Positions 1-8,792 of a stretch of DNA of 64,000 nt are shown piece after piece. Source of the DNA: Kibdelosporangium sp. MJ126-NF4 (GTDB taxonomy: Bacteria > Actinomycetota > Actinomycetes > Mycobacteriales > Pseudonocardiaceae); NCBI RefSeq assembly GCF_000826545.1, contig NZ_CDME01000008.1:744001-808000 (forward strand), written 5' to 3'. Both the position numbers and the translations under genes were made by a program. The notes beneath the pieces are model-generated. The model was not told the DNA's origin, searched no databases, and worked only from the letters and a program-made list of their open reading frames with translations. Numbering within the stretch: the stretch's first letter is position 1; every line of letters begins with the position of its first letter.

Positions 1-771
1 GGTGATCCGCGAATTCGGCCGGAGTGCCCCGAGATGCTCGACATCCCTGGCGGCATGATCCCGATCGGCCTGCCTGTCTCAGCTGTCGACGCGGTGGTAC
101 GCGAGTGGGAACAGCAAGGTGTGCAACGCGACTGGATAGTGAAGGAGTGCCCGCGGCACACGGTTGAGATCCGGCCGTTTCGAATGATGCGCCATCCGGT
201 GACCAACTACGAGTACTTCCGGTTCATGCGGGACACCGAACGGTGGCCGACGCCGACATCCTGGCAGTTCGGTGCCTACCCGCACGAACGCGCCAACCAT
301 CCTGTGTGGACGGTCACCGAGCGGGACGCGGACTCCTACGCAACCTGGCTGTCCGAACGCACAGCGCGCTCCTTCCGCCTTCCGACCGAAGCGGAATGGG
401 AATACGCCGCTGCCGGGCCGGTTCCGCGGGAGTATCCGTGGGGTGACGCCTTCGACGAACACGCGACGAACACCGTCGAGGCCGGTCCGCTGTCCACCAC
501 ACCGGTCGGTATCTACCCGATGGGCCGAAGCCCGTTCGGTGTCGACGACATGGCGGGGAACGTCGAAGAGTTCGTCGCCGACGACTACGCCCCATACCCG
601 GGCGGCGAGTCCGTCGAGGACGACCTGACCACAGGCCGCCCTCGCTATCGCGTCACCAGGGGCGGCAGCTTCTCGAGGTTCGGTGACCTCGCCCGCTGCC
701 GACGCAGGCACGGCCAATATCCACGGTTCATGTACGCCGTCGGATTTCGGCTCGTCGAGGACACCGCCTGA
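1..771 (+). CDS. SUMF1/EgtB/PvdO-family (formylglycine-generating-enzyme-like) protein, 5'-partial
   Basis: The reading frame is open to the left edge of the window, so the true start is probably outside; an internal ATG lies at 34. The FGE-sulfatase fold is recognisable from an IPGG motif at the beginning of the visible part, RLPTEAEWEYAA, YPWGD, a GNVEEF motif (usually GNVWEW), RVTRGGSF and a terminal GFRLV. True formylglycine-generating enzymes use a Cys pair near the C-terminus; here only one Cys (in ARCRRRHG) sits in that region. The protein may therefore be a family member with another role rather than a sulfatase activator. It converges with the response regulator gene that ends at 791. 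The fold is secure; the reaction is unknown. Confidence 0.75.
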   Translation, partial: GDPRIRPECPEMLDIPGGMIPIGLPVSAVDAVVREWEQQGVQRDWIVKECPRHTVEIRPFRMMRHPVTNYEYFRFMRDTERWPTPTSWQFGAYPHERANHPVWTVTERDADSYATWLSERTARSFRLPTEAEWEYAAAGPVPREYPWGDAFDEHATNTVEAGPLSTTPVGIYPMGRSPFGVDDMAGNVEEFVADDYAPYPGGESVEDDLTTGRPRYRVTRGGSFSRFGDLARCRRRHGQYPRFMYAVGFRLVEDTA

Positions 772-790
772 ATGAGGGAACACCTGGCCA

Positions 791-1480
791 TCACATCTGG
801 TCGGTGCCGCCGTTGGGGACAGCGCGGGCCAGACCGGTCTGGTAGGCGATGACAACGAGTTGCGCGCGGTCGCGTGCGTCCAGCTTGGTCATGGCGCGCT
901 GCACGTGGGCGCGGACGGTGAAAGGGCTGAGGTACAACCGATCAGCGATCTCCATGTTGGACAGGCCGGTCGCGACGAGAGCAACCATCTCGCGTTCGCG
1001 CGGGGTGAGTGCGGCGAGTTGTTCCGGATGGCGTGGTGGAGAGTCGACCGGCGTGGCGAGGAAACGGGCCACCAGGGAGCGGGTCGCCGCGGGGGACAGG
1101 AGGGTGTCGCCGTTGGCGATCGTGCGCACGGCGTCCAGCAGGTCCTGGGCCTGGATCCCCTTGCCGACGAAGCCGCTGGCCCCTGCGCGCAGGGCTTGTG
1201 CGATGTACTCGTCGGTCTCGTACGTGGTGAGGATCAGTATGCGGGTGGCACGCAGATCCGGATCGGCGCAGATCTCCAAGGTGGCGGTGAGGCCGTCCGT
1301 GCCAGGCATCCGGATGTCCGTGATCACCACGTCCGGGCGCAATTCGCGCGTCAGGGCCACCGCTTCCCTGCCGTCGCCTGCCTCGCCGACCACGGTGATG
1401 TCGTCGGCGCTGTCGAGGAGAGTGCGGAAAGCACTGCGGAGCAGCGCCTGGTCGTCGGCGAGGAGAACTCGGATTGTCAC
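791..1480 (-). CDS. NarL/LuxR-family response regulator
   Basis: A 229-aa response regulator. The receiver domain (about residues 1-120) shows VLLADDQALLR with the acidic pair, the phospho-acceptor Asp in RPDVVITDIRMPG, and the conserved Lys in GFVGKG. A LuxR-type helix-turn-helix follows at about residues 155-215 (LTPREREMVALVATGLSN). It overlaps the 3' end of the histidine kinase gene by 4 nt, so the two are translationally coupled and form a two-component pair. The divergent ABC transporter starting at 2859 is the natural candidate target; that link rests on gene order only. Confidence 0.93.
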   Translation of the reverse strand: MTIRVLLADDQALLRSAFRTLLDSADDITVVGEAGDGREAVALTRELRPDVVITDIRMPGTDGLTATLEICADPDLRATRILILTTYETDEYIAQALRAGASGFVGKGIQAQDLLDAVRTIANGDTLLSPAATRSLVARFLATPVDSPPRHPEQLAALTPREREMVALVATGLSNMEIADRLYLSPFTVRAHVQRAMTKLDARDRAQLVVIAYQTGLARAVPNGGTDQM

Positions 1481-2658
1481 GGCGTCATTCCTCTTTGCAG
1501 GTGTGCTGTCTCCTCGCCTGGCAGAGGCAGGTGGGCGGTGACAAGGAAGCCACCCTGGGGTCGCGCGTCCGCGGTGAGGGTTCCGCCGACCGCGGTAGCC
1601 CGTTCACGCATTCCGATCAGACCGTAGCCGGGTGGGCGCTCCGGAGGTGTGCGGGAGCCCCCGCCGTCGTCGGTGACGGTGACGGTCACCTGGTCGCGGT
1701 TCCAGGCGAGGTGTACCTGGGCGCTACCGGTGGCGGCGTGCTTGGTCACGTTGGTCAGGGCCTCTTGGATGATGCGGTAGGCGGTGAGGTCCGCGGCCGG
1801 TGGCAGCGGTCTGGACGTGCCGTCCTCGCGCATCGACACCTCCAGGCCCGCGCGGCGGAAGGCACTCAACAACGTGGGGACCTGTGACAGGCCGGGCGCC
1901 GGATCGGAGAGCGCGGATGTGTCGTCGGGCTGGCGCAGCAGACCGACCGTGGCCCGCAGTTCGTCGAGGGCATGGCGGGTGGTCTTGACCAGTTCCGCCA
2001 GGCTCGTGCGGGTCTGCTCCGGGCGGGTGTCGAAGAGGTGGGCGGCGACGGTGGCCTGCGCGTTGGCCAGGGTGATCTGGTGGGCCACCAGGTCGTGCAG
2101 CTCGCGGGCGATGCGGATCCGTTCCCCGGCCACCCTCCGGCGTGCCTCGCTGTCCCGGCTTTCCTCGGCCCGACGTGCCCGCTCCTGCATGACCGCCAGG
2201 TAGGCCCGCCGGTGCCGCGTCGAGCGACCGACCACGGCGGCCACGAGCGGCGACGCGGCCACGGTCCCCAGTCTGCTTGTGTCCGCCCACGAGAAGTCGG
2301 CTTCGAAGAAGGGGGCCAAGGCGACCAGCAGCGTGGCCGAGGGGAGCAGGACTGCGAGCACCACTCGCCGTTCGGTGCGTACGGCGAGCGAGTAGGCGCA
2401 GATGACGGCGGGGGCCACCATGAGCGGGGTCGGCAACAGGCCCATCGGTGCGACGAGCATGCCGCACACAGTCGTGGCCATCGCGGTGGCCACGGGCGCG
2501 CGGTGCCGCGCCAGGAGCATCCCAGACGACACCGCAGCGATGACGTAGGCCAGCGTCGGCGGTGGCGCCACCGTGTCGTCGACCTGCAGCGAGCCTCCGA
2601 GCAGGCAGAGCGCGAACGCTATCGCGACGACCGTCCCCTCGCGCCACCACCGCAACAC
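1477..2658 (-). CDS. Sensor histidine kinase (HisKA_3 / HATPase_c)
   Basis: A membrane histidine kinase. Several hydrophobic helices occupy the N-terminal third, followed by a HisKA_3 dimerisation box with phospho-acceptor His in RELHDLVAH and a C-terminal HATPase domain (QEALTNVTKHA as N box, DDGGG and GYGLIGMRER as G boxes). I placed the start at a GTG at 2658, just before the first membrane helix (VLRWWREG). The frame is open to 2964, but that upstream part is Arg/Pro-rich, lacks domain character and would run into the promoter region of the divergent ABC operon. It overlaps the response regulator by 4 nt. This HisKA_3/NarL pairing often senses envelope stress in actinobacteria; the signal here is unknown. 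Confidence 0.88.
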   Translation of the reverse strand: MLRWWREGTVVAIAFALCLLGGSLQVDDTVAPPPTLAYVIAAVSSGMLLARHRAPVATAMATTVCGMLVAPMGLLPTPLMVAPAVICAYSLAVRTERRVVLAVLLPSATLLVALAPFFEADFSWADTSRLGTVAASPLVAAVVGRSTRHRRAYLAVMQERARRAEESRDSEARRRVAGERIRIARELHDLVAHQITLANAQATVAAHLFDTRPEQTRTSLAELVKTTRHALDELRATVGLLRQPDDTSALSDPAPGLSQVPTLLSAFRRAGLEVSMREDGTSRPLPPAADLTAYRIIQEALTNVTKHAATGSAQVHLAWNRDQVTVTVTDDGGGSRTPPERPPGYGLIGMRERATAVGGTLTADARPQGGFLVTAHLPLPGEETAHLQRGMTP

Positions 2659-2858
2659 ACGTTCAGGGTAGGGGATGGCCGCCCCCGCACGTGGGCCACG
2701 CACGTGTAGTGCGTCTGCACCAGAAGCGGTCCGTTCTGGTCCGCGCGCACCAGGCGAAGACGGTCTCGGCAAACGATGTGTGGCACCGCGGTGGACGACA
2801 GGGTTGGTGACGGAATCGTCCGGCACCGGTTCGGACGCCGAAGCGTCAGGAAGAAACG

Positions 2859-3656
2859 TTGAAGAACACCGGAGACAGCACCGATGCGATTCGGCTGACG
2901 GCCGTCCGCAAGCTCTACGGAAGGCGCGACAACCAGGTGGTCGCGCTCGAGAACGTGACGACACAGTTCGGCAGGGGAACGTTCACGGCGATCATGGGGC
3001 CATCGGGCTCCGGCAAGAGCACCCTGCTGCAGTGCGCGGCCGGGCTCGATCAGCCGACGTCCGGCTCGGTTCTGCTCGAGGAGCACGAGCTCAGCGAGAT
3101 GAACGAGACCGAGTTGACGAAGCTGCGGCGAGACCGGATCGGCTTCGTGTTCCAGGCGTTCAACCTGCTGCCGGTCCTGACCGTGCGGCAGAACGTGACG
3201 TTGCCGCTGCGGCTGGCCGGCCGCAAACCGGACCACGGCATGGTTTCGCACATCCTCGACCAGGTTGGCCTTGCCCAGCGCGGCAACCACCGTCCGGCGG
3301 AGCTGTCCGGCGGGCAGCAGCAGCGGGTTGCCATCGCTCGGGCCTTGATCAGCGATCCCGCCGTCATCTTCGCCGACGAGCCGACGGGCGCGCTGGACTC
3401 AAGGACTGCGCGGGACATTCTCAGGCTGCTGCGGCACTCGTCGCAGGCGGCCGGTCAGACGATCGTGATGGTGACCCATGATCCGATCGCGGCGTCGTAC
3501 GCAGATCGCGTCCTGTTCCTCGCCGACGGACGTCTGGCCGGTGAGCTGCGCTCGCCGACCGCTGAATCCGTGGCCGACCACATGACCCACCTGGGGGCCT
3601 TCGCCGACGAAGGCCCCTTCCCGCAGGTGGCGGGGAACCGAGGAGGGCAGCGCTGA
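2859..3656 (+). CDS. ABC transporter ATP-binding protein (MacB/LolD type)
   Basis: A 265-aa nucleotide-binding subunit with Walker [11 protein letters not shown]-loop ([11 protein letters not shown]), signature [15 protein letters not shown], Walker [13 protein letters not shown] and the switch His in VMVTHD. The 'FQxFNLLP' Q-loop and DEPTGALD are typical of the MacB/LolD/FtsE branch that partners FtsX-like permeases. The start is a TTG at 2859 with a purine-rich sequence (AGGAAGAAA) just upstream; no earlier in-frame start gives a better domain. Its stop overlaps the permease ATG by 1 nt (TGATG). It probably exports a peptide, lipid or antibiotic, or performs mechanotransduction, under the adjacent divergent two-component system. 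Confidence 0.92.
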   Translation: MKNTGDSTDAIRLTAVRKLYGRRDNQVVALENVTTQFGRGTFTAIMGPSGSGKSTLLQCAAGLDQPTSGSVLLEEHELSEMNETELTKLRRDRIGFVFQAFNLLPVLTVRQNVTLPLRLAGRKPDHGMVSHILDQVGLAQRGNHRPAELSGGQQQRVAIARALISDPAVIFADEPTGALDSRTARDILRLLRHSSQAAGQTIVMVTHDPIAASYADRVLFLADGRLAGELRSPTAESVADHMTHLGAFADEGPFPQVAGNRGGQR

Positions 3657-5908
3657 TGTTGCAGCTTGCACTGCGCACCCTGCGGTTCCGCGCGGGCATG
3701 TTCGTGGCGGCCTTTCTGGCCATGTTCTTCGCGGCGGCCATCATGATGGCCTGCGGCGGCCTGATCGAGACCGGCGTCCGCACGGCTGTTCCGCCGCAGC
3801 GGATGGGCTCCGCCGACATCGTCGTCGCCGGAGACCAGGAGTACCACGACTCCGGCGGCGACTCCGACGAACCTCCGATCCTGCCCGAGCGGGTCCGTGT
3901 CGACGCGGGGCTGGCGGACACGATCGCGGCCCTGCCTGGGGTACAAAAGACCGAGAGCTTCGTCTTCGAGGGAGCCCCGCCGCCGGGTACGGTCGACGCG
4001 ATCGGTGTGCTGGCCAAGCCGGGCGTGGTTGTCAGCGAACTCCAGGAGCGAATCGACGCCGAGTTGGCCAGCGGGACCGTCACCCTGGTCGGTGACGAGC
4101 GGGGACAGGCCGAACTGCGCGAGGCCAAGGCGAGCGGCGTCACCGTGATGGCCCTGGCCGGGGTCTTCACCGCCTTCGCGATCCTGGTGTCCATTTTCGG
4201 GGTGGCTTCGATGCTCGGCCTTTCGATCGCCCAGCGCCAGAAGGATCTGGCGTTGCTGCGAGCCGTCGGAGCGACACCTCGCCACCTGCGCAGGCTGATC
4301 TTCCGCGAGACGCTGCTGCTGTCCCTGCTCGCCACCGCACTGGCCTACTTCCCGGGCCGGTTGCTGGGCGAGTTCGTGTTCGACCGGCTGGCGGAACGCG
4401 GGATCGCCGCGGACGGCCTGGCCTTCCGGCAAGGCTGGATCCCGGCCGTGGCCGCCATGGCGGTGGCGATCCTCGCGGCCTTGGCCGGTGCACTGGGCGC
4501 CGGGAGAAGGGCGTCGCGTGTCAAACCGGCCCAGGCGCTCGCGGAGGTCTCTGTCGAAGGCAAGCTGATCGGCGGCGGACGCTTGCTCCTGGCGGTGCTC
4601 TCCCTGGCCGGTGGAATCGCGCTGACCATCGTGACCATCGCCGTGATGAGTGGACCACTCACACCGGCCACCGCCGCGCCTGCCGTGATCCTGCTCGCCA
4701 TCGGGTTGGCCGTGCTCGCACCCGTGCTGACGAAGGTCACAACCTTTGCCGTGCAGTGGCCCGTGCGCGCATGGGGTGGTGTGACCGGTCAGCTCGCTGT
4801 GCTCAACGCACGTGGCCGCAGCAGCCGGATGGCGGCCGTGCTGGGGCCGGTCATCCTGCTGACCGCGGTGTCGACCGGCATGCTGTACCTCCAGACAACG
4901 AATGACGAGGCCGACCGGCAGGGCTTCGCCGACAACCTGGTCGCCGACGCCGTGGTGACCACTCAGGGCCGCTTCGACGCGGACCTGGTGGAACGGATCA
5001 ACGACCTGCCGCACGTCGCCGGGGCCTCGGAGTACGTCACCAGTGTCGGCTTCATCGAGAAACCGGATGACAGCTCACCGATGAACGAGGGCTGGACCCT
5101 CCAGGGCGTCACCGCCGAGGGCGCCGCCGCCACCACACCGGTCAAGGCCACCGCGGGCACCATCTCCGGTCTGCACGGTGACACGATCGCGATCGGGGAC
5201 CAGCACGCCAAGAAGCTGGGCGTCGGCACCGGCGACACGATCACGCTGCGGATGGGAGACAACACCGCTCTCGACGTGCGGGTGGCGGCACTGTTCTCCG
5301 CCCCGGACGGCTACGACACCCTGCTGCTCCCCGCCGACACCCTGGCAGCTCACACCACCGAGGGACACGCGACGCGAATCCTGGTCAAGTCTGACGAGAA
5401 CACCGACCCCGAACAGTTGGCGGCGGACCTGACCGAGGTGACCTCCGCCGAGCGCGGCCTGACGGTGACTGGCCGTGACGTCCTGCTCAAGGAGTACGAG
5501 GACCAGAAGACGACCGCCACCTTCGCGATCTACCTCATGGTGATCATGATCGCGGGGTACGCGGCGATCACGGTGATCAACACCCTGGCGTCGAGCATGA
5601 CGGCGAGGCGGCGGGAGTTCGGGCTGCAGCGGCTCGCGGGCTCGACGCGTGGTCAGGTGATGCGGATGGTCGGCTTGGAGGGCGCGATCCTGGTTGTCAG
5701 CGGCATCGCGCTCGGCACCGTTGCCGTGCTCGGGATCCTGATGCCGGTCAGCCTCAAGCGCCTCGGCTCGGTACTGCCCGCCGGGTCCCCGTGGATCTAC
5801 GTGTCGACGGCCGCGCTGACGGTTCTGCTGACGCTCGGAGCCACGCTCCTGCCCGCGTGGCGTGCGACGCGCGGCCGACCGGCCGAGGCGGCACTCGCCA
5901 TCGAGTAG
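3656..5908 (+). CDS. FtsX-like ABC transporter permease
   Basis: A 750-aa permease with two FtsX-type blocks: an N-terminal membrane helix, an extracytoplasmic segment, then clustered helices (about residues 160-290), a second single helix region, a large periplasmic-side domain (about 420-600) and a final three-helix block (about 625-740). This architecture matches MacB-like permeases duplicated in one chain, as in Gram-positive bacitracin/BceB or actinobacterial ABC2-type stress systems. It overlaps the ATPase gene by 1 nt and should form the membrane half of the same transporter. It converges with the small membrane-protein gene that ends at 5932. Confidence 0.9.
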   Translation: MLQLALRTLRFRAGMFVAAFLAMFFAAAIMMACGGLIETGVRTAVPPQRMGSADIVVAGDQEYHDSGGDSDEPPILPERVRVDAGLADTIAALPGVQKTESFVFEGAPPPGTVDAIGVLAKPGVVVSELQERIDAELASGTVTLVGDERGQAELREAKASGVTVMALAGVFTAFAILVSIFGVASMLGLSIAQRQKDLALLRAVGATPRHLRRLIFRETLLLSLLATALAYFPGRLLGEFVFDRLAERGIAADGLAFRQGWIPAVAAMAVAILAALAGALGAGRRASRVKPAQALAEVSVEGKLIGGGRLLLAVLSLAGGIALTIVTIAVMSGPLTPATAAPAVILLAIGLAVLAPVLTKVTTFAVQWPVRAWGGVTGQLAVLNARGRSSRMAAVLGPVILLTAVSTGMLYLQTTNDEADRQGFADNLVADAVVTTQGRFDADLVERINDLPHVAGASEYVTSVGFIEKPDDSSPMNEGWTLQGVTAEGAAATTPVKATAGTISGLHGDTIAIGDQHAKKLGVGTGDTITLRMGDNTALDVRVAALFSAPDGYDTLLLPADTLAAHTTEGHATRILVKSDENTDPEQLAADLTEVTSAERGLTVTGRDVLLKEYEDQKTTATFAIYLMVIMIAGYAAITVINTLASSMTARRREFGLQRLAGSTRGQVMRMVGLEGAILVVSGIALGTVAVLGILMPVSLKRLGSVLPAGSPWIYVSTAALTVLLTLGATLLPAWRATRGRPAEAALAIE

Positions 5909-5931
5909 CCCGGCACCCTTCCCCCGTACTG

Positions 5932-6450
5932 TCACTGCAGGGCGAGTAGGACGATGACGAGCACGGAACCTCCGGTGACGAGGGCGAATCGGGTCACGAT
6001 GATGGGGCGGAGGTAGGCAGGGAAGGCCGCGTTGGCGGCGTCGACGAACGCCTTCACGTCGATGGTCCGTATCGCTGTGTCGCCGGACTTTCTCAGTGCG
6101 GACTCGACAAATCGAATGGGGGCCATCTGACCTGCCGTGATGACGCCGCCACCGATCAACAAAAGCGGTTGAACCACCAACGACAGGACTCGACCGATCT
6201 CGGTCCCGGTCAGATTGAGCAACGCGAGCGTCGCCAGGCATAACGCGACCCCGAAGGGGAACAGCGTTTCCGTGGCGGACTCGGCGAATCGAATTCTGTG
6301 TCGGGCCAGGACTTCCGCGGGGAAGCCCTGGTTCTTCACTTCGGTCTCGGCGGCTCGCTGGGCAGTCGTTCCGTGGCGGTAGGCGATGATCGGGATGATC
6401 ACGAACGTGACGGCGAGCATCAGTTGCACGATCCCGGCGACGCTGGTCAT
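5932..6450 (-). CDS. Small integral membrane protein, unknown function, divergent from a TetR gene
   Basis: A 172-aa protein with about four hydrophobic helices: one at the N-terminus, two in the middle around the ALCLATLALLNL and VLSLVVQPLLLIGG segments, and one at the C-terminus. I do not recognise a named family. It reads away from the TetR regulator starting at 6563, and the gap between the two genes holds three copies of a 15-bp operator-like repeat, the first 29 bp from this start codon. That layout makes it the likely target of the TetR protein, perhaps a transport or tolerance function; this is inferred from arrangement only. Confidence 0.75.
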   Translation of the reverse strand: MTSVAGIVQLMLAVTFVIIPIIAYRHGTTAQRAAETEVKNQGFPAEVLARHRIRFAESATETLFPFGVALCLATLALLNLTGTEIGRVLSLVVQPLLLIGGGVITAGQMAPIRFVESALRKSGDTAIRTIDVKAFVDAANAAFPAYLRPIIVTRFALVTGGSVLVIVLLALQ

Positions 6451-6478
6451 GAGCGGCCTGTTCCTTGTCTTCGAGCGG

Positions 6479-6549
6479 TTGAACTAAGTGCAAGTGGAGG
6501 CTAGACGGCTTGTTGAACTAAGTGCAAGAGCGTTTTGAACTAAGTGCAA
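6479..6549. promoter_or_regulatory. Three direct copies of a 15-bp TetR-type operator
   Basis: TTGAACTAAGTGCAA occurs exactly at 6479-6493, 6513-6527 and 6535-6549. Each copy is a near-perfect palindrome about the central A (TTGAACT / AGTGCAA, one mismatch), the symmetry expected of a TetR dimer site. The copies fill the gap between divergent genes starting at 6450 (-) and 6563 (+), so binding could control both. Confidence 0.8.
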
Positions 6550-6562
6550 CTAGGCTGCGGGC

Positions 6563-7240
6563 ATGCCTCGGGACACCCTGACCAAGGATCAGATCGTTCG
6601 TGCCGCCGTCGAGTTGCTGGACGCCGAAGGCCTCGATGGTCTGAATATGCGCAGCTTGGGCACCAGGCTCGGGTCGGCCGCCACAGCCGTGTACTGGCAT
6701 GTCACGAGCAAGGACAACCTTGTCCGGCTCGCAGGTGATGTCGTCTGGGACGAGGTGGAGCTACCCGATCTCGACACGCTCGACTGGCGGACCGCCGCCG
6801 TCGCGATGGCCACCGGCCTGCACGCGATGATGATCAGGCACCCGTGGTTGGTGCAGGCGATGGCCAGCCACTTGCTTTATGGCGCAGGCAAGGCGCGCTA
6901 CGACGAGCATGTCCTTGCCGTGTACGAGATGGCGGGATTCGTCGACGACGACGCTGATCAGGCGGCCGCTGCGGTCTTCATGTTCGTTCTCGGAAACGCC
7001 GTCGGCCCCGCCGCCACGGTGTCACTGACCAGGCGCCTCGGTCGCGACGGCGGTGATGTCGAGGCCCTGCTGCGTGACGCGGTGAAGCAGGCCACCGACA
7101 TCGCCATGCCGTTCCCGAGGCTTCGGGCCCGTCTTGGCAAGGCGGCTGCGGACGACTACAACGCGGCGCCTGACAACACCTTTGAGCTCGGTTTGGAGTC
7201 CCTTCTTGACGGACTCGCGAGAAGACTCCAAAGCACTTAG
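6563..7240 (+). CDS. TetR/AcrR-family transcriptional regulator
   Basis: A 225-aa one-component repressor. The N-terminal helix-turn-helix (about residues 8-55) contains TKDQIVRAAVELLDAEG, LNMRSLGTRLG and the recognition-helix region AVYWHVTSKDNL, typical of the TetR-class branch close to the tetracycline repressors. The helical C-terminal ligand domain extends to the end. The start ATG lies 13 bp after the third operator copy, so autoregulation is likely. The ligand is not predictable from sequence. Confidence 0.92.
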   Translation: MPRDTLTKDQIVRAAVELLDAEGLDGLNMRSLGTRLGSAATAVYWHVTSKDNLVRLAGDVVWDEVELPDLDTLDWRTAAVAMATGLHAMMIRHPWLVQAMASHLLYGAGKARYDEHVLAVYEMAGFVDDDADQAAAAVFMFVLGNAVGPAATVSLTRRLGRDGGDVEALLRDAVKQATDIAMPFPRLRARLGKAAADDYNAAPDNTFELGLESLLDGLARRLQST

Positions 7241-7574
7241 CGCTTGTCCGGACGGACCTGCGAGCGGGTGGTGCGTCGCAAACGATGTCAGCAGTGATCC
7301 GGACGGGCATACCTCACGTCAATATCCCGTCAAGGCGGCCGTCTGTCTTGTTAGGACGATCGCGGAAAGGTTCCGTAAGGATGCTTGTCGTCGGATGATG
7401 GCGTGCGGTTGGATCCTCACCATGGGGATTTCCTGCCGTGCCGCGAGTGAGCCGACTGGCCTCCGGCATGACGACCAGCCACCTGATCAGTTGCCGTCGC
7501 GCTGAACCTGTCACCCCTTTCTTTCCGGACACGATGGCGTATGCCTGTGTCCGGCACATCTTGATGGATGGATC
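7241..7574. other. Intergenic stretch, no gene recognised
   Basis: About 330 bp between the TetR gene and the first SDR gene. Both-strand open frames here are short and show no family features. The promoter for the SDR gene is presumably within it, but I could not identify one. Confidence 0.5.
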
Positions 7575-8381
7575 ATGTTGGACAACACATCTCGGACGGC
7601 CTTGGTCACTGATGCCGAGGACGGGATCGGCCACGACACCGCTCGGCGCCTGGCTTTGGAAGGCTGGACTGTCGTCGTCCACGCGCGTACCAGTGCCGCC
7701 GGTGAGCAGACCGTGGTCCGGCTCGTCCAGGCAGGCGCGGTGCTTGGTCGGCTCGACGTGGTGGTGGCCGATTTCGCGAGCCTGGGTTCGGTGGAGCGAA
7801 TGGCGCGGAAGGTGACCGAGCGGCATCCGAAGTTGGATCTGCTCGTCAACACGACCGGGTCAGCGGCAGCCGAGCGCAGGCTGCTCACCGAGGACGGCAA
7901 CGAGCGCACGTTCCAGGTCGACTACCTCGCCGAGTATCTGCTGACCCGGCTGCTCGAAAGCGCGTTGGCCAATGCGGGCTACCCGCGGGTGGTGAACGTG
8001 TCGTCGTCTTTGCACCGAGGGGGAAGTCTGCAATGGACGGACATCAACCGGAGCAGGAGGTACACACCTCTCGCTGCGTACTCGCAGGCGATGCTGGCGT
8101 TGGCGATGTTCACGAAGGCGTTGGCCGACACGGGGATGACTGCGGTGTGTGTCGATCCTGGCACGTCGGACCGGGATGTCCTGCGGCTGCACGGGCCGGA
8201 CGCGGAACCGAACTACAACGCGGTCGACGCCGTCGTCCGACTGTGTGCGCCGGGCTTCGACGTGCTCAACGGCGCCTTCTATGAGGACAGGCTGCCCGCG
8301 CCGACGGGACCCGGGGTCCAGGACAGCCGGGCTGTGGCCCGGCTGTGGAAGCTCAGCGAACGCCTGACCAACGTCACCTGA
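7575..8381 (+). CDS. Short-chain dehydrogenase/reductase-fold protein with degenerate active site
   Basis: A 268-aa SDR-fold protein and clear paralog of the SDR at 8793-9611: both share the TEDG..ERTFQV/TEDGHEQTWQV block, the SSxLHRG block and the C-terminal NGxxY region. The catalytic features have eroded here. The cofactor motif is TDAEDGIGHD instead of TGxxxGxG, NNAG is NTTG, and the active-site YxxxK reads YSQAM, so the catalytic Lys is replaced by Met. It probably does not catalyse a normal NAD(P)-dependent reduction; a regulatory or partner role, or early decay, are alternatives. The ATG start gives a good N-terminal beta strand. Confidence 0.8.
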   Translation: MLDNTSRTALVTDAEDGIGHDTARRLALEGWTVVVHARTSAAGEQTVVRLVQAGAVLGRLDVVVADFASLGSVERMARKVTERHPKLDLLVNTTGSAAAERRLLTEDGNERTFQVDYLAEYLLTRLLESALANAGYPRVVNVSSSLHRGGSLQWTDINRSRRYTPLAAYSQAMLALAMFTKALADTGMTAVCVDPGTSDRDVLRLHGPDAEPNYNAVDAVVRLCAPGFDVLNGAFYEDRLPAPTGPGVQDSRAVARLWKLSERLTNVT

Positions 8382-8398
8382 ACGGGGATAACGCCGAC

Positions 8399-8473
8399 AT
8401 GTCGAAACGAGCTCGCAAGAAGCGATCGAGGCGCAAGAGCAAGGCCAATCACGGCAAGCGTCCATGCGCTTGA
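8399..8473 (+). CDS. 50S ribosomal protein bL37-like 24-residue protein
   Basis: A 24-codon gene, 17 nt after the SDR stop. The product begins MSKRARKKRSRR and ends ANHGKRPCA, strongly basic, and matches the form of the tiny actinobacterial ribosomal protein bL37 known from mycobacterial ribosome structures (basic, ending in NHGKRPNA). Five Lys and six Arg in the first 16 residues fit an rRNA-binding tail. It is short enough to be missed by most gene finders. It may be cotranscribed with the SDR. The Pro-Cys-Ala ending differs from the usual Pro-Asn-Ala. Confidence 0.8.
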   Translation: MSKRARKKRSRRKSKANHGKRPCA

Positions 8474-8792
8474 GCCCTTGTCCGGGTTACGCAGTGTATC
8501 CGTTGGGGCGGCGTCAATCCGGCGCATGAACCCGTCAAGACGACGTATGGTTTCCGGCTTTGGCCCTATAGGTGGTGTTCACTGCGAAGATGCCGACACA
8601 AGTGGCACGCTGGCCGATGATGCCCGCACCGCGAGCGCACCTCGCGGCAAACGCGTGACAGCCATGGGTACCGGACGTTCTCCGTTCCCACCGCTTGACC
8701 GATTCTTCGACGACGATCGCGCGCCTGATCCCAAGGCCGGTTGCTGACCGGCCTTCTTCGCGCCCTGTCCAATCGTCCGAAATGGATTGATC
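8474..8792. other. Intergenic stretch with a terminator-like hairpin
   Basis: About 320 bp between the bL37-like gene and the second SDR. An open frame at 8478-8747 exists but has no domain character and runs into the hairpin at 8733. I see nothing else supportable. Confidence 0.45.
8733..8755 (+). terminator. Rho-independent-type hairpin
   Basis: Perfect 8-bp stem AAGGCCGG / CCGGCCTT around a 7-nt loop, followed by TCTTC. It lies 38 bp before the second SDR start and could end the upstream SDR-bL37 transcript. The missing T-run is normal for actinobacteria. Confidence 0.6.

Noticed and set aside
1477..2964. Full 495-aa frame for the histidine kinase
   Set aside because: The first 100 residues are Arg/Pro-rich, lack helices and overlap the control region and start of the divergent ABC gene; the GTG at 2658 is more likely.
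3455..5014. 519-codon minus-strand frame under the FtsX permease
   Set aside because: Antisense shadow: His/Gln/Arg-rich, no domain, while the plus strand encodes a clear permease.
8478..8747. 89-aa frame between the bL37-like gene and the second SDR
   Set aside because: No family features, and its end is formed by the terminator hairpin.
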